Origin: Paractinoplanes ferrugineus
Lineage (GTDB): Bacteria > Actinomycetota > Actinomycetes > Mycobacteriales > Micromonosporaceae
DNA length: 37,268 nucleotides
Direction of reading: 5' to 3'
NCBI RefSeq assembly: GCF_016862195.1
Contig: NZ_BOMM01000083.1
Location: forward strand, 1-37,268
Within the stretch, counting starts at the first letter, position 1; every line of letters starts with the position of its first letter. The notes under the pieces were generated by a model. That model searched no databases, was not told the DNA's origin, and was given only the letters and a program-made list of their open reading frames with translations. Of the stretch, positions 29,648 to 35,510 are shown in pieces. A program made the translations under genes and the position numbers.

Positions 29648-30229
29648 ATGGCGGTCAGCTGGCGCTTCGATGGCAACGACCTGCTCAGCGGGGTGGGCGA
29701 CGGGTGGGACGAGTACGCCCTGTCGAACGAGGGCGGGGCCTGCGTGCCCGCGCCGCTGGGCCGATCCCTCGCCGATTTCACCAGCAGCTCCGACCTGTGC
29801 GTGGTCTGGCAGGCGATCCTGGGCCAGGCCCGTCGCCGGCGGGGCCGCCCGGTGATCCTGACCTACCGTTGTGACGCGCCGGACGAACGCCGCATCATGC
29901 GCGCGACCGTGACCGGCCACCCCGGCGGCGAGGTCGAGATCGTCAGCTCGCTGCAGCACTACCAGCCGCGCCCGCCGGTTCCGTTGCTGGCCCAGCCGGC
30001 CGGCGCGGGCGACGAACTGATCAAGATGTGCGCCTGGTGCGCGCGCATCCAGGCGGACGGCTGGGTCGACGTGGAGGAGGGCTGTCGCCGCCTGAACCTG
30101 CTGGAGGCGGACCCCGAGGATCTGCCGGCGATCACCCACGGCATCTGCGAGGACTGCCGGTCGGCCGTCATGCGGGGCCTGGACCCCTCGCCCGACCGGG
30201 AGCTGGCGGAGGTCACCCACGGCGGCTGA
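29648..30229 (+). CDS. PAS-like protein with C-terminal CxxC...CxxC zinc motif
   Basis: 193 residues from ATG 29648. Residues about 1-105 (WRFDGNDLLSGVGDGWDEYAL ... GRSLADFTSSSDLCVVW ... VEIVSSLQ) look like a degenerate PAS sensor fold. The C-terminal part has MCAWCARIQADGWVDVEE and THGICEDCRSAV, with Cys128, Cys131, Cys167 and Cys170 as a likely zinc site. The same CAWC...THGICxxC module ends many PAS or GAF signalling proteins and kinases, where its role is unknown. It lies just after the hybrid kinase and may belong to the same pathway (inference). No ribosome binding site is visible. It ends 13 bp from the convergent gene. Confidence 0.75.
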   Translation: MAVSWRFDGNDLLSGVGDGWDEYALSNEGGACVPAPLGRSLADFTSSSDLCVVWQAILGQARRRRGRPVILTYRCDAPDERRIMRATVTGHPGGEVEIVSSLQHYQPRPPVPLLAQPAGAGDELIKMCAWCARIQADGWVDVEEGCRRLNLLEADPEDLPAITHGICEDCRSAVMRGLDPSPDRELAEVTHGG

Positions 30230-30242
30230 GAGCCGGCACGGG

Positions 30243-30797
30243 TCAGGCGAGGGGCAGGCCGGCCGATTGGGTGTGCGTCGGCTCCGGGGCGGCGTGATGG
30301 GTCAGGATCGCCCCGGTCAGGAAGGTCCCGCCGACCGCCAGCGCCCCCAGCACCCCGAGTGAGATCTGCTGCTCGTGGTCCAGCTGACGGTCGTAATCGG
30401 CCTCGGTGATCACGGTGACCCGCCCGTTGTCCTGGATCACGTACCGGCCGTCCCGCATCTCGGCGTTGCCGTCCAGGGCCGCGAACGCCACCACCACCGC
30501 GAGCCAGAAGCCGAAGAAGATCACGCCGGCCAGCATCGAGGCCCAGTGCGGGACGTGTGGCGGCACCCAGGAGGTCAGGCTCCAGCGGGAGCGGGGCCGG
30601 GTGGTCCGGTAGTACCAGCGGTTGCCGAGCACACCCGCGATCAACCCGGGAATCGTCAGCAGGGCGGCTGTGCCGACGGCGGCGGGGGTGGGGACGAGGC
30701 GTACGCCGGCCAGCAGACCGGCGATCAGCGCGGCCGCCCAGAGCACGCCGGCGGAGCACATCGCGCCGCACAGGATCAACAACCGATGCGGGATCAT
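30243..30797 (-). CDS. Four-helix membrane protein, function unknown
   Basis: 184 residues from ATG 30797 (MIPHRLLILCGAMCSAG). Hydrophobic helices lie at about 5-30, 38-57, 86-108 and 145-168. Between helices 3 and 4 is a soluble stretch, DGRYVIQDNGRVTVITEADYD, with a beta-rich look, and WYYRTTRPRSRWSLTSW forms a basic loop after helix 2. I do not recognise a named family. TAGCGT at 30807-30812 is 6 nt before TTG 30800 and 9 nt before the ATG, so the transcript probably starts at or within three bases of the coding sequence. It is convergent with the zinc-motif protein. Confidence 0.75.
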   Translation of the reverse strand: MIPHRLLILCGAMCSAGVLWAAALIAGLLAGVRLVPTPAAVGTAALLTIPGLIAGVLGNRWYYRTTRPRSRWSLTSWVPPHVPHWASMLAGVIFFGFWLAVVVAFAALDGNAEMRDGRYVIQDNGRVTVITEADYDRQLDHEQQISLGVLGALAVGGTFLTGAILTHHAAPEPTHTQSAGLPLA

Positions 30798-30806
30798 CAA
30801 GTCTGG

Positions 30807-30812
30807 ACGCTA
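30807..30812 (-). promoter_or_regulatory. Putative -10 (TAGCGT) of membrane protein gene
   Basis: TAGCGT is placed 6 nt before TTG 30800 and 9 nt before ATG 30797. It gives a leaderless or nearly leaderless transcript. Confidence 0.4.
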
Positions 30813-30867
30813 GCGGCCTACGGGATCGCGCGGGGCGGTTTCCCGCCGACGTGTTCCGGCGGGTGGC

Positions 30868-31509
30868 TCAGCCGGCGAGGCGGCAGCTGATCTCCATCCC
30901 GTCCTCGACCGGAAAGCTCACGCTCAGGTAACCGTTGGCCGGGTCCCGGACGTGGTCGAGGTAGGGCTGAACGCTCGCGAAGCTGCTGTCGTCGCCGATG
31001 ACCAGGGCGCCCGGGGTCAGCCGCGGCTCGAGCAGCCGCAGCACCGGTAGGTACAGGTCTTTCCACCCGTCGAGCAGCACCAGGCCGATCGGCTCGTCGA
31101 TCGTGCCGAGTGTCCGCAGCGCGTCGCCGGCGAGGACGTCGACCAGTTCGGCCACGCCCGCCTCGGCGAGGTTGGCCCGGGCCGCGGCGACCTTCGTCGA
31201 GCTGAGCTCGGTGGTCACCACCCGGCCCCGGCCGTTGTCGCGGACGGCGGCGGCGAGGTAGAGCGTGGAGATCCCGTACGAGGTGCCGAACTCGACGATC
31301 GTCCGGGGCCGCGCGAACCGCGTGAGGTTGTAGAGCAGCCGGCCGCCGTGCGCGGAGACCGGCATGTAGGCCGAGGCGAGGGCGTCGGCGCGGTGCTGGG
31401 CGGAGGCGTCGGACGGTAGCGACGGGATGTCCAGTTCGTCGTCGCGCAGCGAAGCGGTGTGGAGCCGATCGAGGATGCCGTTGATCGGCTCGGTCAGGAG
31501 TGAGGTCAT
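30868..31509 (-). CDS. Class I SAM-dependent O-methyltransferase (family 3 type)
   Basis: 213 residues from ATG 31509 (MTSLLTEPINGILDRLH). The SAM-binding motif I is TIVEFGTSYGISTLYLA, followed by the acidic ribose contact VVTTELSSTKV, the motif VLAGDALRTL, and LGLVLLDGWKDLYLP replaced here as IGLVLLDGWKDLYLP, the metal/substrate Asp region of catechol-type O-methyltransferases. A small diffusible substrate with a hydroxyl group is likely. It is divergent from a TetR gene, and a 20-bp perfect palindrome lies between the two starts, so it is probably repressed by that TetR and induced by its ligand. TATGGT lies 8 nt before the ATG and no ribosome binding site is seen. Confidence 0.88.
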   Translation of the reverse strand: MTSLLTEPINGILDRLHTASLRDDELDIPSLPSDASAQHRADALASAYMPVSAHGGRLLYNLTRFARPRTIVEFGTSYGISTLYLAAAVRDNGRGRVVTTELSSTKVAAARANLAEAGVAELVDVLAGDALRTLGTIDEPIGLVLLDGWKDLYLPVLRLLEPRLTPGALVIGDDSSFASVQPYLDHVRDPANGYLSVSFPVEDGMEISCRLAG

Positions 31510-31517
31510 GACTGCGA

Positions 31518-31523
31518 ACCATA
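31518..31523 (-). promoter_or_regulatory. Putative -10 (TATGGT) of O-methyltransferase gene
   Basis: TATGGT lies 8 nt before ATG 31509 and overlaps the left end of the 20-bp palindrome, so TetR binding would block it. Confidence 0.4.
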
Positions 31524-31541
31524 GACGCAACGTTGCGTCTA
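31522..31541. promoter_or_regulatory. 20-bp perfect palindrome, shared TetR operator
   Basis: TAGACGCAACGTTGCGTCTA equals its reverse complement over all 20 bases. It is centred between the divergent methyltransferase and tetR genes and overlaps or adjoins both predicted promoters. Confidence 0.8.
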
Positions 31542-31548
31542 GGCAAGG

Positions 31549-31554
31549 TACGAT
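31549..31554 (+). promoter_or_regulatory. Putative -10 (TACGAT) of leaderless tetR
   Basis: TACGAT ends 6 nt before ATG 31561 with no ribosome binding site. Its -35 region falls in the 20-bp palindrome. Confidence 0.5.
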
Positions 31555-31560
31555 GTGTCC

Positions 31561-32133
31561 ATGCATCGCGGAAATCGTCACGGACGCAGCGAGCAGGCAC
31601 GCCTGGCGGTCCTGCACGCGGCGGACGACCTCCTGGTGGAGAACGGCTTCGCCCGGCTCACCGTCGAGGGCATCGCCCAGCGGGCCGGCGTGGCAAAACA
31701 GACCATCTACCGGTGGTGGCCGTCCAAGACCGACATCCTGTTCGAGGCGTTCGTGACCGATGCGGCCGAGGAGATCACGCCGCCGGACACGGGCGACCTG
31801 ACCCGGGATCTGATCACTTATCTCGGCGCGCTCGCCCGCTTCCTGACCGCCTCCGACGCCGGAGCGGTGTTCCGGGCACTGACCGCGGAGAGTCAGCACG
31901 ACCCGGCCCTGGCCGCCCGGCTGCGCCAAGAACACTGGACCGGCCAGCGCGTACGCGACCGGCAGTTGCTCCAGCGCGCCGTCGAGCGAGGTGACCTGCC
32001 GGCCATGGCCGACCTCGACACCATCGTCGACCGGCTGGTGGGACCGCTCTACTACCGGGCCCTGGTCACCGGCCAGGAGATCACCACCGAGTTCGTGACC
32101 GAGCTGGTCCGCGCGACCATCGACGCGAAGTGA
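31561..32133 (+). CDS. TetR-family regulator, divergent from methyltransferase
   Basis: 190 residues from ATG 31561; a GTG at 31555 is in frame but the TACGAT spacing favours the ATG. The helix-turn-helix is RLTVEGIAQRAGVAKQTIYRWWPSK (about residues 33-57). The C-terminal ligand domain has LITYLGALARFLTASDAGAVF and ends DRLVGPLYYRALVTGQEITTEF, typical of the TetR_C_11 group. It probably represses itself and the O-methyltransferase through the intervening palindrome. The glycosylase gene begins 55 bp downstream and may be read from the same transcript. Confidence 0.93.
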   Translation: MHRGNRHGRSEQARLAVLHAADDLLVENGFARLTVEGIAQRAGVAKQTIYRWWPSKTDILFEAFVTDAAEEITPPDTGDLTRDLITYLGALARFLTASDAGAVFRALTAESQHDPALAARLRQEHWTGQRVRDRQLLQRAVERGDLPAMADLDTIVDRLVGPLYYRALVTGQEITTEFVTELVRATIDAK

Positions 32134-32188
32134 TGTCCGGCGGGGCGTCGCTGTCCGGCGCAGGAGGGCCTTCTGCTTTCCTGGGACC

Positions 32189-32797
32189 ATGACCAACGCC
32201 TGGCTCGACGCGCCCGCGGCGGCCGTCGCGGAAACGGCGCGCACCCTCCTCGGCTGGCTGGCCGTGGTGGACGGCGTCACCATCCGGATCACCGAGACCG
32301 AGGCATATCTGGGCCTGGGGCAGGACCCGGCCAGTCACGCCCACCGCGGCCGCACCGCGCGTAATGCGGCCATGTTCGGCCCGGCGGGTCACCTCTATCT
32401 CTACCGCATCTACGGAATGCACACCTGCGCGAATGTCACCTGCGGACCGGTGGGGGAGCCCGCGGCGGTTCTCCTGCGCGCGGGCCAGGTGGTGGACGGG
32501 GCCGACCTGGCCCGCTCCCGGCGGCCCGCGGCCAAGCGCGATGTCGATCTCGCGTCGGGGCCGGCCCGCTTCGTCGAGGCCCTCGGCCTGCCACTGACCG
32601 CCTACGGGACCTCGGTCGTCGACGGCACCGGCCCGCTGACCCTGCGTCCCCCGACCGAGCCGGTCCCGGCCGAGCGCATCCAGGCCGGCCCGCGGGTCGG
32701 CGTGACCGCCGCGCACGATGTGGCGTGGCGATTCTGGATCGCCGGCGACCCGACCGTCAGCGCCTACCGCCGCCACGTGCCCCGCCGCACCGGCTGA
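32189..32797 (+). CDS. 3-methyladenine DNA glycosylase (Aag/MPG family)
   Basis: 202 residues, matching the usual length of bacterial MPG-type enzymes. The active-site region ITETEAYLGLGQDPASHAHRG places the catalytic general base at Glu38 and the intercalation-pocket Tyr at Tyr40, equivalent to human Glu125 and Tyr127. ARNAAMFGPAGHLYLYRIYGM and NVTCGPVGEPAAVLLRA are the other family motifs, and RIQAGPRVGVTAAHD with WRFWIAGD closes the domain. It removes alkylated purines such as 3-methyladenine to begin base-excision repair. It follows a TetR gene on the same strand; a link to methyltransferase control is possible but unproven. Confidence 0.94.
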   Translation: MTNAWLDAPAAAVAETARTLLGWLAVVDGVTIRITETEAYLGLGQDPASHAHRGRTARNAAMFGPAGHLYLYRIYGMHTCANVTCGPVGEPAAVLLRAGQVVDGADLARSRRPAAKRDVDLASGPARFVEALGLPLTAYGTSVVDGTGPLTLRPPTEPVPAERIQAGPRVGVTAAHDVAWRFWIAGDPTVSAYRRHVPRRTG

Positions 32798-32801
32798 GCC
32801 G

Positions 32802-32894
32802 TTACGGCTTGCGGGCCACGACCCCGAACAGCGACGCCTCGACCGGCGTCGCCGTCTCCTCGGCCGCGAGACCGATGTGCCTCTTGGCATTCAC
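32802..32894 (-). pseudogene. 30-codon frame, possible 3' remnant of a lost gene
   Basis: From GTG 32894 to TAA 32802-32804 the minus strand reads MNAKRHIGLAAEETATP followed by VEASLFGVVARKP. It has protein-like composition and ends like the C-terminus of many small-molecule methyltransferases, but nothing upstream continues it. I take it as a possible leftover gene end next to the degraded XRE locus. It could also be a real tiny gene or chance. Confidence 0.3.
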
Positions 32895-32965
32895 GATCAG
32901 CGATCAAGTCGTTACGGTGGGCAAGTGACAACTGCGCGGGCATCTCGCTTCGGGATTCTCGCCGG

Positions 32966-33000
32966 CTCGTTCGAGACGTTCGAATCGTCTCGTTCGAGAC
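32966..33000. repeat. Tandem and inverted CTCGTTCGAGAC repeats
   Basis: CTCGTTCGAGAC occurs at 32966-32977 and 32989-33000. The second copy extends to GTCTCG-TT-CGAGAC, and GAGACG-TTCGAAT-CGTCTC joins the two, so the 35-bp stretch can form alternative hairpins. It lies directly upstream of the decayed XRE gene and may have been its operator. Confidence 0.55.
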
Positions 33001-33025
33001 ACTCCGAAGCCGTGCGGGAGTCGCC

Positions 33026-33232
33026 TTGTCCGAGACCGGTTCCACCGTTCCCCGCCGTCAGGTCGGACGCCTGATGCGCCAGCTGCGCGAGCGGGCCGGC
33101 ATCTCGCGTACGCCCCGAGCGTGATTCCGGGACTGCTGCAGGTCGATCTGGTCGGAACTGGAAGAAGTCGCCCTCAGTCAGGCCGACTCGGATGATCTCC
33201 GCAACGCGATCCTCAAGGAGAGCGATGGTTGA
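33026..33232 (+). pseudogene. Internally deleted XRE/DUF5753 regulator
   Basis: Three fragments of one protein family survive in order. TTG 33026, with GGGAG 5 nt upstream, opens SETGSTVPRRQVGRLMRQL and RERAGISR, the normal start of actinobacterial XRE-DUF5753 regulators, then hits TGA at 33122. In another frame, 33109-33141 reads YAPSVIPGLLQ, the opening signature of DUF5753. From 33146 the first frame resumes with IWSELEEVALSQADSDD and ends at TGA 33230-33232 like the C-terminus of the family. Intact members have about 280 residues; here about 200 residues, including most of the helix-turn-helix, are gone. The end overlaps the start of an intact DUF397 gene, the usual partner. It is a decayed gene. 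Confidence 0.8.
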
Positions 33233-33431
33233 TCTGTCCGATGCGGTGTGGCGCAAGAGCAGTCGCCGCGGAGGCGACGGCGGCGACTGCGTGGAGGTCG
33301 CGTTGAACCTTTCGAGCGTCGTGGCCGTACGAGATTCCAAGAGCCGCAACGGCGGGATGCTGGTGTTCGGGCGAGATGAGTGGAGGGCCTTCGTCGACGG
33401 CGTCCGGGCCGGCGACTTTAGATCTCCGTGA
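33225..33431 (+). CDS. DUF397 family small protein
   Basis: 68 residues from ATG 33225, which overlaps the XRE remnant's stop by 8 bp. The family signature is complete: WRKSSRRGGDGGDCVEVAL, VAVRDSKSRNGGMLVFGRDEWRAFVDGVRAGDF. DUF397 proteins almost always follow an XRE/DUF5753 regulator in actinomycetes and act with it in developmental or antibiotic control, in a way compared with toxin-antitoxin pairs. Here the regulator is destroyed while this frame stays intact, so either the protein is tolerated or another XRE paralogue controls it. AAGGAG (33215-33220) lies 4 nt before the ATG as ribosome binding site. Confidence 0.9.
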   Translation: MVDLSDAVWRKSSRRGGDGGDCVEVALNLSSVVAVRDSKSRNGGMLVFGRDEWRAFVDGVRAGDFRSP

Positions 33432-33453
33432 TCCTTTTCTTAAGGGACCTTTA

Positions 33454-33509
33454 GCTGGTGGGTGCGCGGGCTGTCGCGCACCCATAGTTGCCTGGCCGAC
33501 CCCACCAGC
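33454..33509 (+). promoter_or_regulatory. Nested/competing hairpins in the 5' region of the CAP-domain gene
   Basis: An inner 9-bp stem, GGGTGCGCG (33460-33468) with CGCGCACCC (33475-33483), has a 6-nt loop. An outer stem pairs GCTGGTGGG (33454-33462) with CCCACCAGC (33501-33509). The two share GGG 33460-33462, so full pairing of one limits the other. The outer arm ends 7 nt before the GAGGA ribosome binding site. The inner stem alone could be the DUF397 terminator. Confidence 0.5.
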
Positions 33510-33526
33510 CAGCTTGAGGATCTCCC

Positions 33527-34294
33527 GTGCCGATGACCGCCGCCGCCCGTTTCCGCTACACGCTGGTGGCCGGTGCCACCGCCGTGGTGATCGGGACCGG
33601 ATTCACGGTCATCGGCCTCAACCGCCATGCCGAAGCCGAACCCGCCGCGGCCACTGCCGCCGACCAGCCCCGCGCCGAGTCGACGACGGCCGCCGCGAAG
33701 ACCGACAGCGACCTGCTCACCGACCCCACGGCCGCGCCCTCGGCCACCCCGTCGGCCACCAAGCCGCCGTCCCCCGGCGCGACCCCCAAGAAGACCGTCA
33801 CCACCCGGCCCACCGTGAAGCCGACCAGGACCAGGGCCAAGGCGACGGCGCAGGGTACGGCGCCCAAGACCGGCGACGAGGTTCTCGACGCGGTGCTGTC
33901 GCACATCAACTCGGCCCGCGTCGCCGAGGGCCTGGGCGCGCTGACCCTCGACGCCGACCTGTCGAAGGCCTCCGGCCTGCACAACCAGCTGATGATCAGC
34001 GGTTGCGGCCTGTCCCACCAGTGCTCCGGCGAGAAGGGCCTGGGTGACCGCTTCAGCGCCCAGAGCGTCAAGTGGAACTCGGCCGGCGAGAACATCGGCT
34101 ACGGTTCCAGCGGCTCGAGCAACGCCGAGCTCATCAAGGCCGCCAACGGCCTGACCGACAGCATGCTCGCCGAGGTCCCGCCGAACGACGGCCACCGCAA
34201 GAACCTGCTCAACAAGGGCTTCGCCCGGATCGGCCTGAGCGTCGTCCGCGACAGCAAGGGCATCACCTGGATGACCCAGGACTTCGTGAACTAG
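33527..34294 (+). CDS. Secreted or membrane-anchored CAP-domain (SCP/PR-1-like) protein
   Basis: 255 residues from GTG 33527, with GAGGA (33516-33520) 6 nt upstream. An N-terminal hydrophobic helix (RYTLVAGATAVVIGTGFTVIG, here cut at 20: YTLVAGATAVVIGTGFTVIG) exports or anchors it. A Thr/Pro/Ala/Lys-rich linker (about 35-115) probably spans the cell wall. The CAP domain (about 118-255) shows LSHINSARVAEGLGALTLD, a GLSHQCS motif, SAGENIGYG and DGHRKNLLNKGFARIGLS, with the usual His/Glu/His cavity. Bacterial CAP proteins are of largely unknown activity. Two cysteines (GCGLSHQC) may form a disulfide. The TAG stop overlaps that of the convergent nucleotidyltransferase-like gene in CTAG. Confidence 0.92.
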   Translation: MPMTAAARFRYTLVAGATAVVIGTGFTVIGLNRHAEAEPAAATAADQPRAESTTAAAKTDSDLLTDPTAAPSATPSATKPPSPGATPKKTVTTRPTVKPTRTRAKATAQGTAPKTGDEVLDAVLSHINSARVAEGLGALTLDADLSKASGLHNQLMISGCGLSHQCSGEKGLGDRFSAQSVKWNSAGENIGYGSSGSSNAELIKAANGLTDSMLAEVPPNDGHRKNLLNKGFARIGLSVVRDSKGITWMTQDFVN

Positions 34295-34872
34295 TCGCGC
34301 CAGGAATGCCCCGGATGCACCAGATCGAGGGCATCGTCGAGCCACCTCCGCTGTTCCCCGGTGAGCACCGGCGCGAGCAGCGCGAAATCCGCCTCGTCCT
34401 TGGCCCGCTGATGCTTGGCCTTGAAGAGCAGAACCACCTCCGGGCTGAGGTAGGGAATTCCGTCCGGCCCGGTCAAGACGATCGACGCGTACGGGCGCCG
34501 CAGGCTCGCGTGGCGCCGCGAGATCCACGTGTCGCCGTCGTGGGGTTCGCGCATCACGTCGAAACGCCAGACCTCGGCCGCCGGGTCGAGCGCCCACGTC
34601 TGGAATTCCGCCTCGAGCGCCGCCGGCGTGGCCGGCACCACCCGCCCGCTGCCCGCCACCCAGAACGCCAGCTCCGGGAACCGCCCCGCGACCATGGCGA
34701 ACCGCTCCCGCGGCACCGCGATCTCCAGATCCTCGTGCTCCCGCGTGACACGCCCGAGGTGCAGGTCGACCGCCCACCCGCCGGCGACGTACCAGGGCGT
34801 CCCGATCCCCCGGAGCCGTTCGGCGACCAGCCGCGGAGGCCAGCACTCCCAGGCGTCGATGTCCGGAATCAC
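34291..34872 (-). CDS. Nucleotidyltransferase-like protein (aminoglycoside/lincosamide adenylyltransferase fold)
   Basis: 193 residues from GTG 34872 (MIPDIDAWECWPPRLVAERL); TACGCT 6 nt upstream and no ribosome binding site support this start. WYVAGGWAVDLHLGRVTREHEDLEIAV carries the GG...[DE]x[DE] signature of the minimal nucleotidyltransferase fold: here GGWAVD followed by EDLEIAV. The end, YLSPEVVLLFKAKHQRAKDE with DFALLAPVLTGEQRRWL, is the familiar C-terminus of this group, which includes LinB/LnuA and ANT(2'')-like proteins. Many chromosomal members have no resistance role, and substrate is unknown. Its stop overlaps that of the CAP gene. It is divergent from the PemK-like gene. Confidence 0.82.
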   Translation of the reverse strand: MIPDIDAWECWPPRLVAERLRGIGTPWYVAGGWAVDLHLGRVTREHEDLEIAVPRERFAMVAGRFPELAFWVAGSGRVVPATPAALEAEFQTWALDPAAEVWRFDVMREPHDGDTWISRRHASLRRPYASIVLTGPDGIPYLSPEVVLLFKAKHQRAKDEADFALLAPVLTGEQRRWLDDALDLVHPGHSWRD

Positions 34873-34878
34873 CCGCCG

Positions 34879-34884
34879 AGCGTA
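34879..34884 (-). promoter_or_regulatory. Putative -10 (TACGCT) of leaderless nucleotidyltransferase-like gene
   Basis: TACGCT ends 6 nt before GTG 34872 with no ribosome binding site in between. Confidence 0.5.
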
Positions 34885-34938
34885 GCGGCTCCCCCATGTC
34901 CCGCAAGACGTGCCGATCCGGCCCCGCGGGTGGCGATC

Positions 34939-34944
34939 TAGAGT
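34939..34944 (+). promoter_or_regulatory. Putative -10 (TAGAGT) of leaderless PemK-like gene
   Basis: TAGAGT ends 6 nt before GTG 34951. No Shine-Dalgarno sequence lies between them. Confidence 0.5.
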
Positions 34945-34950
34945 GCTCCG

Positions 34951-35487
34951 GTGGCCAACACTCTCAAGACGCTGTTCCGCAAGCTCATCGACGCGTTGTC
35001 GGAACCCGCGCAACCCACGCCGGCTCCGCGACCGAGCCGGCCCCAGACCGGCCGGCCCCCGACCGGGCCGGTCGGCACCCGGCAGCCGCGGCAGACCCAG
35101 CACCTTCCCAAGCCGCGGAGCGGCCGGCACCTGGACTACTCGCCGAGCCTCGACGGCGACGCGGACCCGGGCGAGGTCGTGTGGACCTGGGTGCCCTACG
35201 AGGACGACCCGGCGCAGGGCAAGGACCGGCCGGTCCTGGTCGTCGGGCGCGACGGCGGCACGGTCCTCGGGCTGATGCTGTCCAGCCAGAGCGAGCGCGA
35301 CGGGCAGCACAACTGGTACGCGCTCGGCCCCGGCAGCTGGGACCGGGAGTCGCGGCCCAGCTGGGTGCGGCTCGACCGGGTGCTCGAGATCGACGTCGAC
35401 GGCATCCGGCGGGAAGGGGCGATCCTGGACCGCGGCAAGTTCGACCTCGTGGCGGCGAAGCTGCGCCAGGACCACGGCTGGGCGTGA
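34951..35487 (+). CDS. PemK/MazF-like domain protein with Pro-rich N-terminal extension
   Basis: 178 residues from GTG 34951 (MANTLKTLFRKLIDALSEP). Residues 1-60 are an amphipathic helix followed by a Pro/Arg/Thr-rich disordered stretch. The C-terminal 115 residues form a PemK/MazF-like barrel: DYSPSLDGDADPGEVVWTWVPYEDDPAQ up to the first GEVVWTW, then GKDRPVLVVGRDGGTVLGLMLSS and SWVRLDRVLEID. GEVVW...D-x2-QGKDRPVLVV corresponds to the MazF G-(D/E)-I-W...K-x-RP-x-(L/V) core. MazF toxins cut RNA, but the long extension, the lack of an antitoxin gene and the housekeeping-like setting make toxin action uncertain. Confidence 0.8.
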   Translation: MANTLKTLFRKLIDALSEPAQPTPAPRPSRPQTGRPPTGPVGTRQPRQTQHLPKPRSGRHLDYSPSLDGDADPGEVVWTWVPYEDDPAQGKDRPVLVVGRDGGTVLGLMLSSQSERDGQHNWYALGPGSWDRESRPSWVRLDRVLEIDVDGIRREGAILDRGKFDLVAAKLRQDHGWA

Positions 35488-35498
35488 CGGCGGCCGGA

Positions 35499-35504
35499 TA
35501 GCGT
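35499..35504 (+). promoter_or_regulatory. Putative -10 (TAGCGT) of leaderless gene 35511
   Basis: TAGCGT ends 6 nt before ATG 35511 and only 11 bp after the PemK-like stop, so the gene probably has its own promoter despite the short gap. Confidence 0.5.
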
Positions 35505-35510
35505 TGACAC

